64,000 nucleotides of DNA. Source: Bacteroidia bacterium. Its GTDB lineage: Bacteria > Bacteroidota > Bacteroidia > Cytophagales > Cyclobacteriaceae. The translations under genes and the position numbers were made by a program. Position 1 is the stretch's first letter. Every line of letters begins with the position of its first letter. Location of the stretch: the NCBI GenBank assembly GCA_030432655.1, contig JAUILA010000014.1, positions 80,575-144,574 of the forward strand. The letters run 5' to 3'. The notes below the pieces were generated by a model that saw nothing but the letters and a program-made list of their open reading frames with translations, was not told where the DNA came from and searched no databases. Positions 25,286-35,082 of the stretch are shown one piece after another.

Positions 25286-27886
25286 ATGCGTATTATTACA
25301 TCATATTTTTTCATTATTCGCACCTTTCTGCCGGCTGTTGTCCTGCTTCTGCTTGTCCAGTGGTTATCAGGCTGTTCTGCTGAACGCAAAAATCTGATCA
25401 GCAAAACTTACCACAACACCACCGCCCGGTACAATGCGTATTTCTATGCCAGGAATAGCATTGAGGAAATCAGGGAGATTAACTGGAACTCACATGAGAA
25501 TAATTATAATAAGATTCTCCGGATTTACCCTGAGCTTGATTCCGTCCTGGCAGAAACCTATAAGGAAGAGACAGAGGACGCTATTCAGAAAGCTTCAATT
25601 GCCATTGAAAGGCATAAAAACAGCAAGTGGGTCGATGATTCCTACGTCCTCGTCGGGCTGGCCCGTTATTACGACCTTGACTACAGGAATGCGATCGAAA
25701 CGTTTAAGTTCGTTAACAAGAACGGGGAAGATGATGCAGCCCGCCATGAAGCTCTCGCGTATCTGATCCGTACATATACTGATGCGCTGGAATACCAGAA
25801 CGCTGTTGTGGTTTCCGATTACCTGAAAAAGGAGGATATCGCCAAGTCAGAACAGAAAATAGTATACCTTAACCGTGCTTACATGTACCAGGTAGGTGGC
25901 GACATGGACAATATGCTGAAAAACCTGGTCGAGGCGGCCCCGCTTTTGAAGAAAAAAGACGGTAAAGGCAGGATCTATTTTATAATAGGCCAGATCTACG
26001 CCCAACTTGGGTTTGAGGCGGAAGCATACAGCTATTACAAACGTTGTATCAGCAGCAATCCGGAATATGAACTTGATTTCATGGCTCGTCTTAACATGAC
26101 CCAGGTGGCTGAAATCGATAAGGCCAGCGATGTTCGCGCGGCCCGTAAGGTGTTCAGTAAACTACTGAGGGACCGAAAGAACAAAGAGTTTAAAGATCGC
26201 ATCTATTATGAGATGGGAGAATTTGAATCCCGTCAGGGCAATACAGAACTTGCCATTGATAATTACAAGGAGTCCCTGCGGTATGGCATCAGCAACCGGC
26301 AGCGGGGAATGTCCTATTTACGGCTTGGCCAGATCTATTATGACAGCCTGAAAGAATACGAATTAGCACAGGCTTACTATGACAGTACCATTTCTGTCCT
26401 TCCGGAAGATGTGGACAATTATGATGATATTCTTACACGTCAGCAAGTTTTGGCAGATTTTGTCGAACAGATCAATACCATTGCCCTGCAGGACAGCCTC
26501 TTATCACTAGCAGACAGGGACTCATCCGAGGTCCGTGAACAGTTTATGGCGATGCTACGGGAGGAAGCCCGGCTTGAGGAGGAACGTGCCCGTGAAATGG
26601 AAGAACGAATGGCTGCGAGGCGAACAAACTTCTCGCTGGCGAATAACGAGACAGGTTTCTCGGTTACAAGCTGGTACTTCGGAAATCCGTCCGCGGTTGC
26701 ACAGGGTCAGGCAGAGTTCAGAAGAATCTGGGGAGACCGGCCGCTGGAAGATCACTGGCGACGATCCAGCAAACAGGTGCTCCGTGATTACAATCAGCCG
26801 GGACTTACCGAGACAGAAGGTGTCGCGGATACCGACACGCCGGAAGCAACAGCCGATCCTGAAGCAGGATTACGTCAAAAGGCGCAGAGTATGATGATGG
26901 ATATCCCTTACTCCGAAGAACAAAAAATGGCCGCCCTGGTGAAGATTGAGAACGCCCTGTACCGCCTCGGTAATATATATAACTTTGAACTGGAGGAGGA
27001 TAATAATGCGGCTGTGACCTTTGAAAGCCTTCTGGCGCGTTTCCCGCAATCCGAATATACTCCGGAAGTTCTGTATCAGCTTTACCTGATCTATGAACAA
27101 ATCGCACCGGAGAAGAAGGATGGTGTCAGGGAAAGACTAACTACCGATTTCCGGAATACCCGGTACGCCAAGCTGATACTCAACCCAAATTATACCAAGG
27201 AAAATTCAGAGGCCAATGAAAAACTGAAACAGGCGTACAGCCAGGCATATTCCTACTACAAGAACGAAGAATATGGGATCGCTCTTGCTAAGGCAGACAG
27301 CGCCCTGGCCGCCTATCCTGAATCAAGCTACGCCCCAAAAGTAGCCCTGCTTAAAATTCTCATACACGGACGAAATGAGTCTAAAAATACATATGAAAAC
27401 AGGCTTGAGGCATTTCTTGAACAGTACCCGGATGTGGAGGAGGCGGATTTCGCAAGACAGCTGTTAAACGAATCGCAATCGTTCAGCCAGACACCCAAGG
27501 CCGAGGCTATCAGCTTCCTGAAAAATTTACAGCAGGAACACTATTTTATTGCGTTGCTGGATACAAATAAAGAGGTGACAGATGGAATCAATGAAAACCT
27601 GGATTTGTTTAATAAACTGAATTATGCAGCCACCAATCTTGATATGAGTAACCTGATCCTGGAATCAGGTAGGACAGCAGTGCTTGTAGGTAAATTCAAA
27701 AATGGTGAGACTGCGTATGATTATTTGAAAAAAATTGAAAATAATCACGTTATAGACAGTGAAGGACAACGGGCAAATTTGATTAATTTTGTCATCGGGA
27801 AAGACAATTTTGATATATTGTATCAGACCAAGGACCTTCAGTCGTATCTGAAATTTTTTAATAAAACCTACGGGGATGGGAGCTAA
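25286..27886 (+). CDS. sprE: Type IX secretion lipoprotein SprE/PorW (TPR-rich)
   Basis: Lipoprotein needed for type IX secretion and gliding; PorW/SprE is known to link the outer membrane translocon side to the GldK/GldN (PorK/PorN) ring. The 866-residue product has a signal peptide ending in LSGC (lipidated Cys about 30), then the family hallmark SKTYHNTTARYNAYF just after it, and a long array of TPR-like helices with Tyr/Ala-rich repeats (about 60-400 and 560-860), split by a Glu/Arg-rich coiled section (about 405-450). ATG 25286 was preferred over GTG 25247 because it gives a clean signal peptide. The stop overlaps the PBP1A start by 11 nt. Confidence 0.88.
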   Translation: MRIITSYFFIIRTFLPAVVLLLLVQWLSGCSAERKNLISKTYHNTTARYNAYFYARNSIEEIREINWNSHENNYNKILRIYPELDSVLAETYKEETEDAIQKASIAIERHKNSKWVDDSYVLVGLARYYDLDYRNAIETFKFVNKNGEDDAARHEALAYLIRTYTDALEYQNAVVVSDYLKKEDIAKSEQKIVYLNRAYMYQVGGDMDNMLKNLVEAAPLLKKKDGKGRIYFIIGQIYAQLGFEAEAYSYYKRCISSNPEYELDFMARLNMTQVAEIDKASDVRAARKVFSKLLRDRKNKEFKDRIYYEMGEFESRQGNTELAIDNYKESLRYGISNRQRGMSYLRLGQIYYDSLKEYELAQAYYDSTISVLPEDVDNYDDILTRQQVLADFVEQINTIALQDSLLSLADRDSSEVREQFMAMLREEARLEEERAREMEERMAARRTNFSLANNETGFSVTSWYFGNPSAVAQGQAEFRRIWGDRPLEDHWRRSSKQVLRDYNQPGLTETEGVADTDTPEATADPEAGLRQKAQSMMMDIPYSEEQKMAALVKIENALYRLGNIYNFELEEDNNAAVTFESLLARFPQSEYTPEVLYQLYLIYEQIAPEKKDGVRERLTTDFRNTRYAKLILNPNYTKENSEANEKLKQAYSQAYSYYKNEEYGIALAKADSALAAYPESSYAPKVALLKILIHGRNESKNTYENRLEAFLEQYPDVEEADFARQLLNESQSFSQTPKAEAISFLKNLQQEHYFIALLDTNKEVTDGINENLDLFNKLNYAATNLDMSNLILESGRTAVLVGKFKNGETAYDYLKKIENNHVIDSEGQRANLINFVIGKDNFDILYQTKDLQSYLKFFNKTYGDGS

Positions 27887-30188
27887 TAAGGAGCAGGACG
27901 CCGAAGAAAAGGCGCCAAAAAAATCGAATAGAATTTTTACAATACTTACAAGAGTGGTCTGGATCCTTTTTTTCTGTGCGATCCTGATATTGCCTCTGTA
28001 CGTGTACACGGTTAGTATCGACTTGTTCGGTATGTATGGCGGGATGCCCAGCCTGAAGGCGCTTGAGAATCCGGAGAATGACCTGTCAAGCGAACTGATT
28101 TCTGCCGATGGCGAGACGCTGGGAAGATACTTCCGGTATAATCGTTCTCAGATTACTTACGATGAACTTTCCCCTGAACTGGTGAATACACTTCTGTCCT
28201 CAGAAGACCATCGCTTTTATGATCATCCGGGGATTGATTTCCGCGGGCTGATGCGGGCTGTAGTAGGTAAGCTTACTTTTAATTATGCGGGTGGCGGAAG
28301 TACCATAACTATGCAGCTGGCCGAAAACCTCTTTAATACCATGACGGAGAATGAAGGGGCGCTGTATAATGTGGCTGGTTTGCGTGAGATCATTATCAAA
28401 ACCAAGGAATGGATCATCGCAGTGCAGCTTGAGCAGAATTTTACCAAGCAGGAAATCATTGCCATGTATTTCAATACTGTTTCCTTCGGAAGTAACTCAT
28501 TCGGGATCAAAACGGCAGCGGAAACGTATTTCAACAAGCAACCATCAGAATTGAACTACCAGGAATCTGCCGTGTTGGTGGGTCTGCTTCAGGGAACAAC
28601 TACCTTTAATCCGGTGAGGAATTATGATAATTCCCTGGCCAAGAGGAATCAGGTATTAGGCAAGATCGCGCGCCATGAACATATTACAGAGGCAGAAATG
28701 GATTCGCTGCGGGAGTTGCCAATTGACCTGGAAAAATACAGCGTCGCTAATCAGAATAAAGGATTGGCTACCTATTTCAGGACGGTGATAACCCGCGATT
28801 TACTGGCCTGGTGCCGGGAGAATGACCGGGACTTGTATGAAGACGGACTGAAAATTTACACGACCATTGACAGTCGTATGCAGGCCTATGCCGAAGAAGC
28901 GGTTGCCAGTCACATGGCTGAATTGCAGAAAGTATTTATCGATCATTTACAAGGCAGGGATCCGTGGATTGATGATGAATTCAAGGTGATCCCGAACTTT
29001 GCCGAAAGTCGTTTCAGACAAAGTGAACATTACAGGCTGCTTGTGGAAAAATACGGACAGGATTCCGACAGTATAATGATCATAGCCAAACGACCGAGGG
29101 AAATGAAGGTCTTCAGCTGGGAAGGTGAAATAGACACCGTGATGAGTCCGCTTGATTCAGTAAAATATTACAAGCATTTTCTTCAGACCGGCATGATGTC
29201 AATGGATCCTCACACAGGACACATCAAAGCCTGGGTGGGTGGTATCAATCACAAGTTTTTCAAATATGATCACGTGCGTCAGGGAAAACGGCAGCCGGGA
29301 TCAACCTTTAAACCGTTTGTGTATGGTGCTGCGATCGAATATGGCTATCCTCCATGCTACGAAGTAATTGACAGTTCGCCTGTATTTAAAGTACCCGACG
29401 GAACCTGGTCCCCTCCGAATTCCGATGGTACTTACGGCACCGGGGAGAAAATGACGATCAGGCAGGGTATGGCCCGTTCCGTAAATACCATCACCGCCTA
29501 CCTGATGCAACAGATCCAGCCGGAGAATGTCGTGGAATTTGCGCATCGTGTGGGCATTGAAAGTAACCTGGATGCAGTTCCCTCGCTGTCACTGGGCGTC
29601 AGTGATGTATCGGTTTTTGAACTGGTCGGAGCTTACAGCACCTTTGCTAATCTCGGGCTTTATACCGAACCCTATTATATTACGCGGATCGAAGATAAAA
29701 ACGGGAATATCCTGGAAAATTTTGTGCCAAAAACCCGGCAGGCCATGAGTGAACAGAATGCGTATAAAATGCTATACATGCTTCGTGGTGGTGTCGAAGA
29801 ATCAGGCGGAACGTCCGTTGGATTGAGCTACGACCTCAAAGCAGACAATGAAATCGGGGGAAAAACCGGAACGACGAACAATGCATCTGACGGCTGGTAT
29901 ATTGGTGTTACCAAAGACCTCGTTACCGGCACCTGGGTGGGCGGTGATGAACGTAGTATTCATTTCAGAAACTGGGCTTTAGGTCAGGGAGCAAAAACTG
30001 CCCGTCCGATCTTCGACCTCTATATGCAGAAGGTGTATGCGGATGACTCACTCAACTACGAAAAAGGCCCGTTCCCCCGGCCATCAGAAGGAATTGATGT
30101 TTCCCTGGATTGTTCAGACTACCAGGAGGAAGAATCGGATTCAGTGAGAACGGTCGAACCAGCCTGGGACCCGGACGCGATACAATAA
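27876..30188 (+). CDS. Class A penicillin-binding protein 1A (transglycosylase/transpeptidase)
   Basis: Bifunctional peptidoglycan synthase, 770 residues. A membrane helix (about 20-44) is followed by the GT51 domain with catalytic E110 in SSEDHRFYDHPG and the GGSTITMQLAENL motif, and by the transpeptidase domain with SxxK serine S476 (PGSTFKP), SVN (535-537) and KTG (664-666). Length and order are standard for mrcA/ponA. Its start lies within the end of sprE, so synthesis of a T9SS lipoprotein and a wall synthase is translationally coupled; uvrC follows after one base. Confidence 0.95.
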   Translation: MGANKEQDAEEKAPKKSNRIFTILTRVVWILFFCAILILPLYVYTVSIDLFGMYGGMPSLKALENPENDLSSELISADGETLGRYFRYNRSQITYDELSPELVNTLLSSEDHRFYDHPGIDFRGLMRAVVGKLTFNYAGGGSTITMQLAENLFNTMTENEGALYNVAGLREIIIKTKEWIIAVQLEQNFTKQEIIAMYFNTVSFGSNSFGIKTAAETYFNKQPSELNYQESAVLVGLLQGTTTFNPVRNYDNSLAKRNQVLGKIARHEHITEAEMDSLRELPIDLEKYSVANQNKGLATYFRTVITRDLLAWCRENDRDLYEDGLKIYTTIDSRMQAYAEEAVASHMAELQKVFIDHLQGRDPWIDDEFKVIPNFAESRFRQSEHYRLLVEKYGQDSDSIMIIAKRPREMKVFSWEGEIDTVMSPLDSVKYYKHFLQTGMMSMDPHTGHIKAWVGGINHKFFKYDHVRQGKRQPGSTFKPFVYGAAIEYGYPPCYEVIDSSPVFKVPDGTWSPPNSDGTYGTGEKMTIRQGMARSVNTITAYLMQQIQPENVVEFAHRVGIESNLDAVPSLSLGVSDVSVFELVGAYSTFANLGLYTEPYYITRIEDKNGNILENFVPKTRQAMSEQNAYKMLYMLRGGVEESGGTSVGLSYDLKADNEIGGKTGTTNNASDGWYIGVTKDLVTGTWVGGDERSIHFRNWALGQGAKTARPIFDLYMQKVYADDSLNYEKGPFPRPSEGIDVSLDCSDYQEEESDSVRTVEPAWDPDAIQ

Positions 30189-30189
30189 T

Positions 30190-31974
30190 ATGGAAGAACC
30201 CCGCTATCAGATTGATCAACGAAATCTGATACCCCATGATCCTGGTGTCTATAAGTTTTATGACGAATCAGGCACACTGGTGTATGTGGGGAAAGCCAAG
30301 AACCTGAGAAAAAGGGTAGGGAGTTACTTTACCAAGTCCCATAATCTCAACCGGAAGACAAAACGCCTTATCCGTGAAACCAGGGAAATCTCCTTCACCA
30401 TTGCCAACAGTGAGTTTGATGCGCTGTTACTGGAGAATAACCTGATCAAGACCCATCAGCCGAAGTACAATGTACTCCTGAAGGATGATAAGACTTTTCC
30501 ATATATATGTATCCTGAACGAGCGGTTCCCAAGAATTATCAGTACCCGGAAATTTGATCCAACCAAAGGCGAATATTACGGGCCATTTTCAAGCGTGGTC
30601 GCCATGAAAAATGTGCTGGACCTTCTCCGGAAGTTATATACCATCAGGACGTGTAAACTGAATTTATCAGAAAAGAATATTGAATCCGGGAAATTCAAAG
30701 TATGCCTCGAGTATCATATCGGAAATTGCCTGGGCCCCTGTGAAGGACTTCAAACGGAATCGCACTATAATGAGGAGATAGAACAGGCGAGAAACATTCT
30801 CAAAGGTCATCTGAGTATTGTAAGTAAATATTTCAGGGACAATATGATCGCCTCCGCTGAAAAGCTGGAATACGAAAGAGCACAGCGCTTTAAGGAAAAG
30901 CTGGAATTGCTGGAGAAATTTCAGGTCAGAAGTACGGTGGTTAACCCTAAACTTTCAGACATGGATGTCTTCACGATCACAAGCAATCCCAAGCTGGCCT
31001 TCGTTAATTATATGCAGGTTAAAAACGGGGCGATCGTACTTGCAAGGACGGTTGAGATAAAGAAAAAACTCGAAGAAGCTGATGAGGATGTTCTTGGATT
31101 TGCTGTATTATCCCTGCGCGAGGAACATGATAGCAACAACCGGGAAATTTTAACCAATATCCCAATCCGTCTGCAGGAAGAACTGACCATTACAGTTCCA
31201 AAGATTGGAGACAAGAAAAAGCTCGTGTCGTTGTCTTTGAAAAACGCCCTTGAACTAAAACGGGATCGCACAACTACAGGCGAACCTAAAGAAAAACGAA
31301 ACGAAGTACTGGAACACCTTCAAAAAGATCTAAGGCTTACAGAACTTCCGATACATATCGAATGCTTCGACAACAGTAATTTACAAGGTACAAATCCGGT
31401 AGCATCAATGGTTCATTTCAAGAACGGAAAACCGTTTAAGAATGAATACAGGCATTACAATATTAAAACGGTACAGGGCCCTGATGATTTTGCCTCCATG
31501 CGCGAAATAGTTTTCAGAAGGTATCGCAGGCTGCTGGAGGAAGAAAAGCCGCTACCTCAGCTGATAGTTATTGACGGCGGTAAAGGACAGCTCAGCAGCG
31601 CCTGTGAAGCGCTGAAAGAACTGGACTTATACGGTAAAATACCCATTATAGGAATTGCAAAGCGTCTGGAAGAAATCTATTACCCGGAAGATTCATTGCC
31701 CCTGCACATCAGTAAGAAATCACCCTCATTAAAAGTTCTTCAGCATCTCCGGGACGAAGCACATCGGTTCGCCATCACCTTCCACCGTCAAAAAAGAAGC
31801 AAAGCTTCCTTTAACACCTCACTGGAGGATATCCCCGGAGTTGGCAAAGCTACCGCAGACAAATTACTGAAGGCATTTAAGTCGGTAAAGAAGATTAAGG
31901 AGGCCAGTGAAGAAGAGCTGGCAGCCTTTGTAGGAGATAAGAAGGCAGAGGTTATCAAAAAACATATTTCCTGA
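30190..31974 (+). CDS. uvrC: Excinuclease ABC subunit C
   Basis: Dual-incision nuclease of nucleotide excision repair, 594 residues: N-terminal GIY-YIG nuclease (GVYKF at 19-23, VYVGKAKNLRKR at 31-42), UVR motif for UvrB contact (about 205-240), RNase H/endonuclease V-like nuclease with catalytic Asp in ECFDNSNLQG (about 391-400), and a C-terminal helix-hairpin-helix pair (DIPGVGKATADKLL, about 544-557). Complete. It is transcribed with sprE and PBP1A; uvrA is separate at 53177-56041. Confidence 0.96.
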   Translation: MEEPRYQIDQRNLIPHDPGVYKFYDESGTLVYVGKAKNLRKRVGSYFTKSHNLNRKTKRLIRETREISFTIANSEFDALLLENNLIKTHQPKYNVLLKDDKTFPYICILNERFPRIISTRKFDPTKGEYYGPFSSVVAMKNVLDLLRKLYTIRTCKLNLSEKNIESGKFKVCLEYHIGNCLGPCEGLQTESHYNEEIEQARNILKGHLSIVSKYFRDNMIASAEKLEYERAQRFKEKLELLEKFQVRSTVVNPKLSDMDVFTITSNPKLAFVNYMQVKNGAIVLARTVEIKKKLEEADEDVLGFAVLSLREEHDSNNREILTNIPIRLQEELTITVPKIGDKKKLVSLSLKNALELKRDRTTTGEPKEKRNEVLEHLQKDLRLTELPIHIECFDNSNLQGTNPVASMVHFKNGKPFKNEYRHYNIKTVQGPDDFASMREIVFRRYRRLLEEEKPLPQLIVIDGGKGQLSSACEALKELDLYGKIPIIGIAKRLEEIYYPEDSLPLHISKKSPSLKVLQHLRDEAHRFAITFHRQKRSKASFNTSLEDIPGVGKATADKLLKAFKSVKKIKEASEEELAAFVGDKKAEVIKKHIS

Positions 31975-31988
31975 GTATTATTCTTCAT

Positions 31989-32191
31989 CCTGTCACCCCC
32001 GGCCCCAAACTTCAACCAGGGCTACACCTCCCAAACGGGGGCCGGGGATCAAAGATTCCGGTTAGATTAAAGTGTAGGTTTTCGTTGATGATACTTACAT
32101 GCTTGATGGCCGCAGCTCCGACCATCAGTCCCTGTCACCCCCGTCCGCACACCTGAACGAGTACTTTTGCCTCCGGAGGGGGTCTGGGATC
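31989..32191. repeat. Two diverged long-hairpin repeats downstream of uvrC
   Basis: Each copy begins CCTGTCACCCCCG and ends in a GGGGG...GGGATC block (31989-32050 and 32130-32191). In the first copy CCCCGGCCCC (31997-32006) pairs exactly with GGGGCCGGGG (32038-32047) across a 31-nt loop; the second is degenerate. No T-run follows. Confidence 0.65.
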
Positions 32192-32289
32192 GGCAGATCC
32201 CCGGTAAACTGGAAGAGTACGATAGGAAAGTTGTCGTGGAGGTACGACCATTGCCAGACGATACTAACACCCCCCTACGCCACCCTCAA

Positions 32290-32453
32290 GGGGGGATTCA
32301 GAGTCTCTTAGCTTCGACTTACACACTCAAAACGCCAAACTCAAACTGTACATACGCCCCCCGAAAGGGGGGATTCAGTGCCTCTTATTCGACTTTCACA
32401 CTCAACACGCCAAACTCAAACTGTACATGCGACCCCTCAAGGTGGGATTCACA
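32290..32453. repeat. Tandem direct repeat of 74-77 bp
   Basis: Unit 1 (32290-32366) and unit 2 (32367-32440) share GGGGGGATTCAG, a CTCTTA...TTCGACTT block and a long AACGCCAAACTCAAACTGTACAT-type block, and a third copy starts at 32441. The boundaries are the C-rich palindrome CCCCCC-gaaa-GGGGGG also present near 23.2 and 51.9 kb. The whole of 31975-32465 shows no coding signal. Confidence 0.8.
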
Positions 32454-32460
32454 ATGAAAC

Positions 32461-32494
32461 AAAAAAAATGGTCGCAGCAGAACTGCGACCATTT
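32461..32494 (-). terminator. Intrinsic terminator of the gldKLMN operon
   Basis: A perfect 12-bp stem AAATGGTCGCAG/CTGCGACCATTT (32483-32494 with 32466-32477) with a 5-nt loop runs on the minus strand into eight T, 27 nt after the gldN stop. Confidence 0.93.
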
Positions 32495-32521
32495 CGATTA
32501 GGAATGATGAGTTTTAAGAGA

Positions 32522-33424
32522 TCAATACTCCCAAAGATTGTGTTCTTTTTCCATGAGTTGCATTTCCCACCATTCAGAGGCCATGATGGCTTCCATACGG
32601 TTATCATACATATCCACAATCGGATCATTGTCGGGATTTTCAAATTTGAACAATGACGCGCGGAATAATCTCAGAGTAAAAGCATCGGCGAAATTCTTAT
32701 TTTCTGCACTATTGTATCGGTTCACCCATATTGCCGATTCAGGATGATCACGGAAAAGCTTATACAAATCCTTATACTTAAATACACCCAGGTTAAGTTC
32801 GAGTCCGTCCAGGGTATTTCCACCCGGAACTATCAGCTCGATTGACTGAATCTTGTGATAGAGCCGCGAACGACGCTTATCAAAGATCACATCTTCCATA
32901 ACCCGTACCTTGCTGATCTGGCGCGGCAGGAACAGAGTTGCTTCTCCGTATCCGGGAGTTGCTTCCCAATCTTCAGGTGCCTCAGAAGGAACCGAAGTAA
33001 TATCATCAAAGATCGCGGTATACACAGTTCCGTTATAAGTTACCCGGTCTCCTTCATAATATTCCCAGCCTGACTGCCATTGATCAACTTGCATTCCTTC
33101 CTCAAGAACCATTCGGTCCATGAAGTCCTGCTTACTGATTTTTGTAGTCAGTGAATCATTAGCGTATATATCAGACAGCTCGCCTGACTGTACCGCTTCA
33201 ATGATAAACTTGGTTAACTCACCTCCCCTGGCGAAGAAGCCTTTGTTCTGCTTCTCGTTCAGGTCGATCGTTCTCCAGACCCTGCGCTTGAACAAATGCT
33301 CATAACGCGGAATCGGATCGATTGAATTAGGGTTGTACTGATCCAGCTCACTCTGCTGTGCCACAACCGGCACGGCAAATAAAAGAGCTAATCCAAAAAA
33401 TATTGATTTCTTAAAACTCATCAT
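32522..33424 (-). CDS. gldN: Type IX secretion/gliding protein GldN (PorN)
   Basis: Periplasmic partner of GldK in the T9SS outer-membrane-associated ring. The 300-residue protein has a signal peptide (about 1-22), the N-terminal VWRTIDLNEKQNKGFF block (about 49-64), and the C-terminal LRLFRASLFKFENPDND...MEAIMASEWWEMQLMEKEHNLWEY core, all family-typical. Between them, residues about 114-154 form an extra module, WQSGWEYYEGDRVTYNGTVY onward to APEDW, that looks like a carbohydrate-binding CBM5/12 unit. It is the last gene of gldKLMN, 12 nt after gldM and followed by a terminator. Confidence 0.93.
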   Translation of the reverse strand: MMSFKKSIFFGLALLFAVPVVAQQSELDQYNPNSIDPIPRYEHLFKRRVWRTIDLNEKQNKGFFARGGELTKFIIEAVQSGELSDIYANDSLTTKISKQDFMDRMVLEEGMQVDQWQSGWEYYEGDRVTYNGTVYTAIFDDITSVPSEAPEDWEATPGYGEATLFLPRQISKVRVMEDVIFDKRRSRLYHKIQSIELIVPGGNTLDGLELNLGVFKYKDLYKLFRDHPESAIWVNRYNSAENKNFADAFTLRLFRASLFKFENPDNDPIVDMYDNRMEAIMASEWWEMQLMEKEHNLWEY

Positions 33425-33436
33425 TATTGAAAAAAC

Positions 33437-35026
33437 CTATTTAATCGGAATATTATATATCTCTTGCAAAGGTTTTGCCCGCTCGTTCTCTCCGGTGAAT
33501 GTACGACGCAGTACGCGCTCAACATTAATGCTCAGTACGTCACCCGGACGGAACTGGCTTCTCCACTGACGGAGGTCAACATTTGAGCTTGTGAATTCCT
33601 GGGTACGAACAGCACGTCCGCTACGTCCAAGTTTCACAGTTACCTTTGTTACCCGGTAACGGGCATCTTTAGGTACTTCACGTGCAAAGTTTTCATCAGC
33701 TTCCGCGCTTACGGTGATGGTGCTCAACTGAGCAGCATCGGCTCCGTCAGCAGGGATCTGACGACCACGTGAAGTGATCTGAATATTCGGCGGCGGAACT
33801 TTCTTTACATCGAATTCTTCGGTGCTCAGCAGACTTCCGTTATTGCTTACATTCAGTTTTACCTTTGAACGTCCGTTCGGAATCACAGTTACCAGACCTG
33901 TACGGCTGCCTTTTCTAACCGTCGCTTCTCTTGAAGAGAAAGAAGGATTATAGGCAGTTCCGAGGGCAGGTACCTGGATATCCAGTTCGTTACCACAGTT
34001 CTGGTACAGTGCCTGAAGGGCAGCTGACCGAACCTGAACCACAGGCTTAACTACAAAATATTTGTGCTGAATCTTATAAGTAGAATCACTCAGTTCAATC
34101 TCAGCCTCGAATGTTTTCTCGGCCAGCAGGGTCTTGGAATCATAGTTTCCGGGAGTCGCGGTAAATTCAATTTTCCCAGCAGTAACCCCTGATTCATTTA
34201 TCTTCTCAAGATCCTTACCGTTGTACTTGAATACAGGATTTGACCCTGTAGCAGCAGCGGTAATGAACAGTTCAGCTTCAAACTTTGCACCGGCAGCAAC
34301 CACGTTGGAAGTAGGGCGCACAAGAGGAACAATCTTATCGAATGTTACATCTTTAGCTCCAACCTTCTCAGCAATCTTACCGAGTGCATCAGATTCATAT
34401 TCGAGCACCTGGGCCTGCAGCTGACTTATTGAAGCCAGTCCGGCAACCATCGGTGCATCTTCAAACGTCAATGTCAGGAAGTCCTTGGATTTGTGATCCG
34501 GGTTGTTCGCAAACATCGGCATATCTTTGGCATCAGGAGTAAGAGAGGCAAATTTCTCTCCGGTCAACTCTTCCAGTTGCTTGACGTAACTGTCAAGCTT
34601 CTTTTCAAGTTCTTTTCCTTTACCATTTTCAGGTGCCAGCATGATTGTTGCCACCTTATCAACATCCTGCGCTCCTTTAAACGTTCCAGTCTCAGTGTCT
34701 TCACCACCGGTCTCCTGGATAATTTGTTCCTTAAGCGCATCCATTTCCTTGATCAGTTCATCTGTCGCAGTACGAACCTGCTGCGCCTCTTTCAAGGCTT
34801 TCATATCGTCCCCTCTGTTTCCTTTGTCCTGCACAGCTGCCTGAATCGCAGTAATCTGTCGGCTATTGGCGTTGGTAGTTTCACTCACAACACCCTCCAA
34901 CGTTTCATTGAAGATCGTGAATTTGTCCAGTACTGCACTACTTACGTTCAGGGCAAGGAGTGCGGTCAGTACCAGGTACATCATCCCGATCATCTTTTGT
35001 CTGGGAGTTTCTTTATGACCAGCCAT
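33437..35026 (-). CDS. gldM: Type IX secretion/gliding motor protein GldM (PorM)
   Basis: Inner-membrane part of the proton-driven motor that powers T9SS and gliding. The 529-residue protein has a short cytoplasmic N-terminus, one membrane helix (about 12-32: IGMMYLVLTALLALNVSSAVL) with the family motif RQKMIGMMYLVLTALLALN, and a long periplasmic part made of a helical domain (about 35-220) and beta-rich Ig-like domains (about 225-529). The length is normal. It follows gldL by 56 nt and precedes gldN. Confidence 0.96.
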   Translation of the reverse strand: MAGHKETPRQKMIGMMYLVLTALLALNVSSAVLDKFTIFNETLEGVVSETTNANSRQITAIQAAVQDKGNRGDDMKALKEAQQVRTATDELIKEMDALKEQIIQETGGEDTETGTFKGAQDVDKVATIMLAPENGKGKELEKKLDSYVKQLEELTGEKFASLTPDAKDMPMFANNPDHKSKDFLTLTFEDAPMVAGLASISQLQAQVLEYESDALGKIAEKVGAKDVTFDKIVPLVRPTSNVVAAGAKFEAELFITAAATGSNPVFKYNGKDLEKINESGVTAGKIEFTATPGNYDSKTLLAEKTFEAEIELSDSTYKIQHKYFVVKPVVQVRSAALQALYQNCGNELDIQVPALGTAYNPSFSSREATVRKGSRTGLVTVIPNGRSKVKLNVSNNGSLLSTEEFDVKKVPPPNIQITSRGRQIPADGADAAQLSTITVSAEADENFAREVPKDARYRVTKVTVKLGRSGRAVRTQEFTSSNVDLRQWRSQFRPGDVLSINVERVLRRTFTGENERAKPLQEIYNIPIK

Positions 35027-35082
35027 ATTTAGCTTAGTTTATTTAAAAAATGATATTTTACTAAAAACGTTCAATCAGCTAT

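Noticed and set aside
32099..32457. Several short open frames in the repeat block after uvrC
   Set aside because: They consist of repeat-derived low-complexity peptides in conflicting frames; no conserved domain, promoter or RBS.
31975..32521. Possible CRISPR array or IS element
   Set aside because: The repeats are 74-77 bp direct copies and long hairpins with no regular spacers, no cas genes and no transposase frame.
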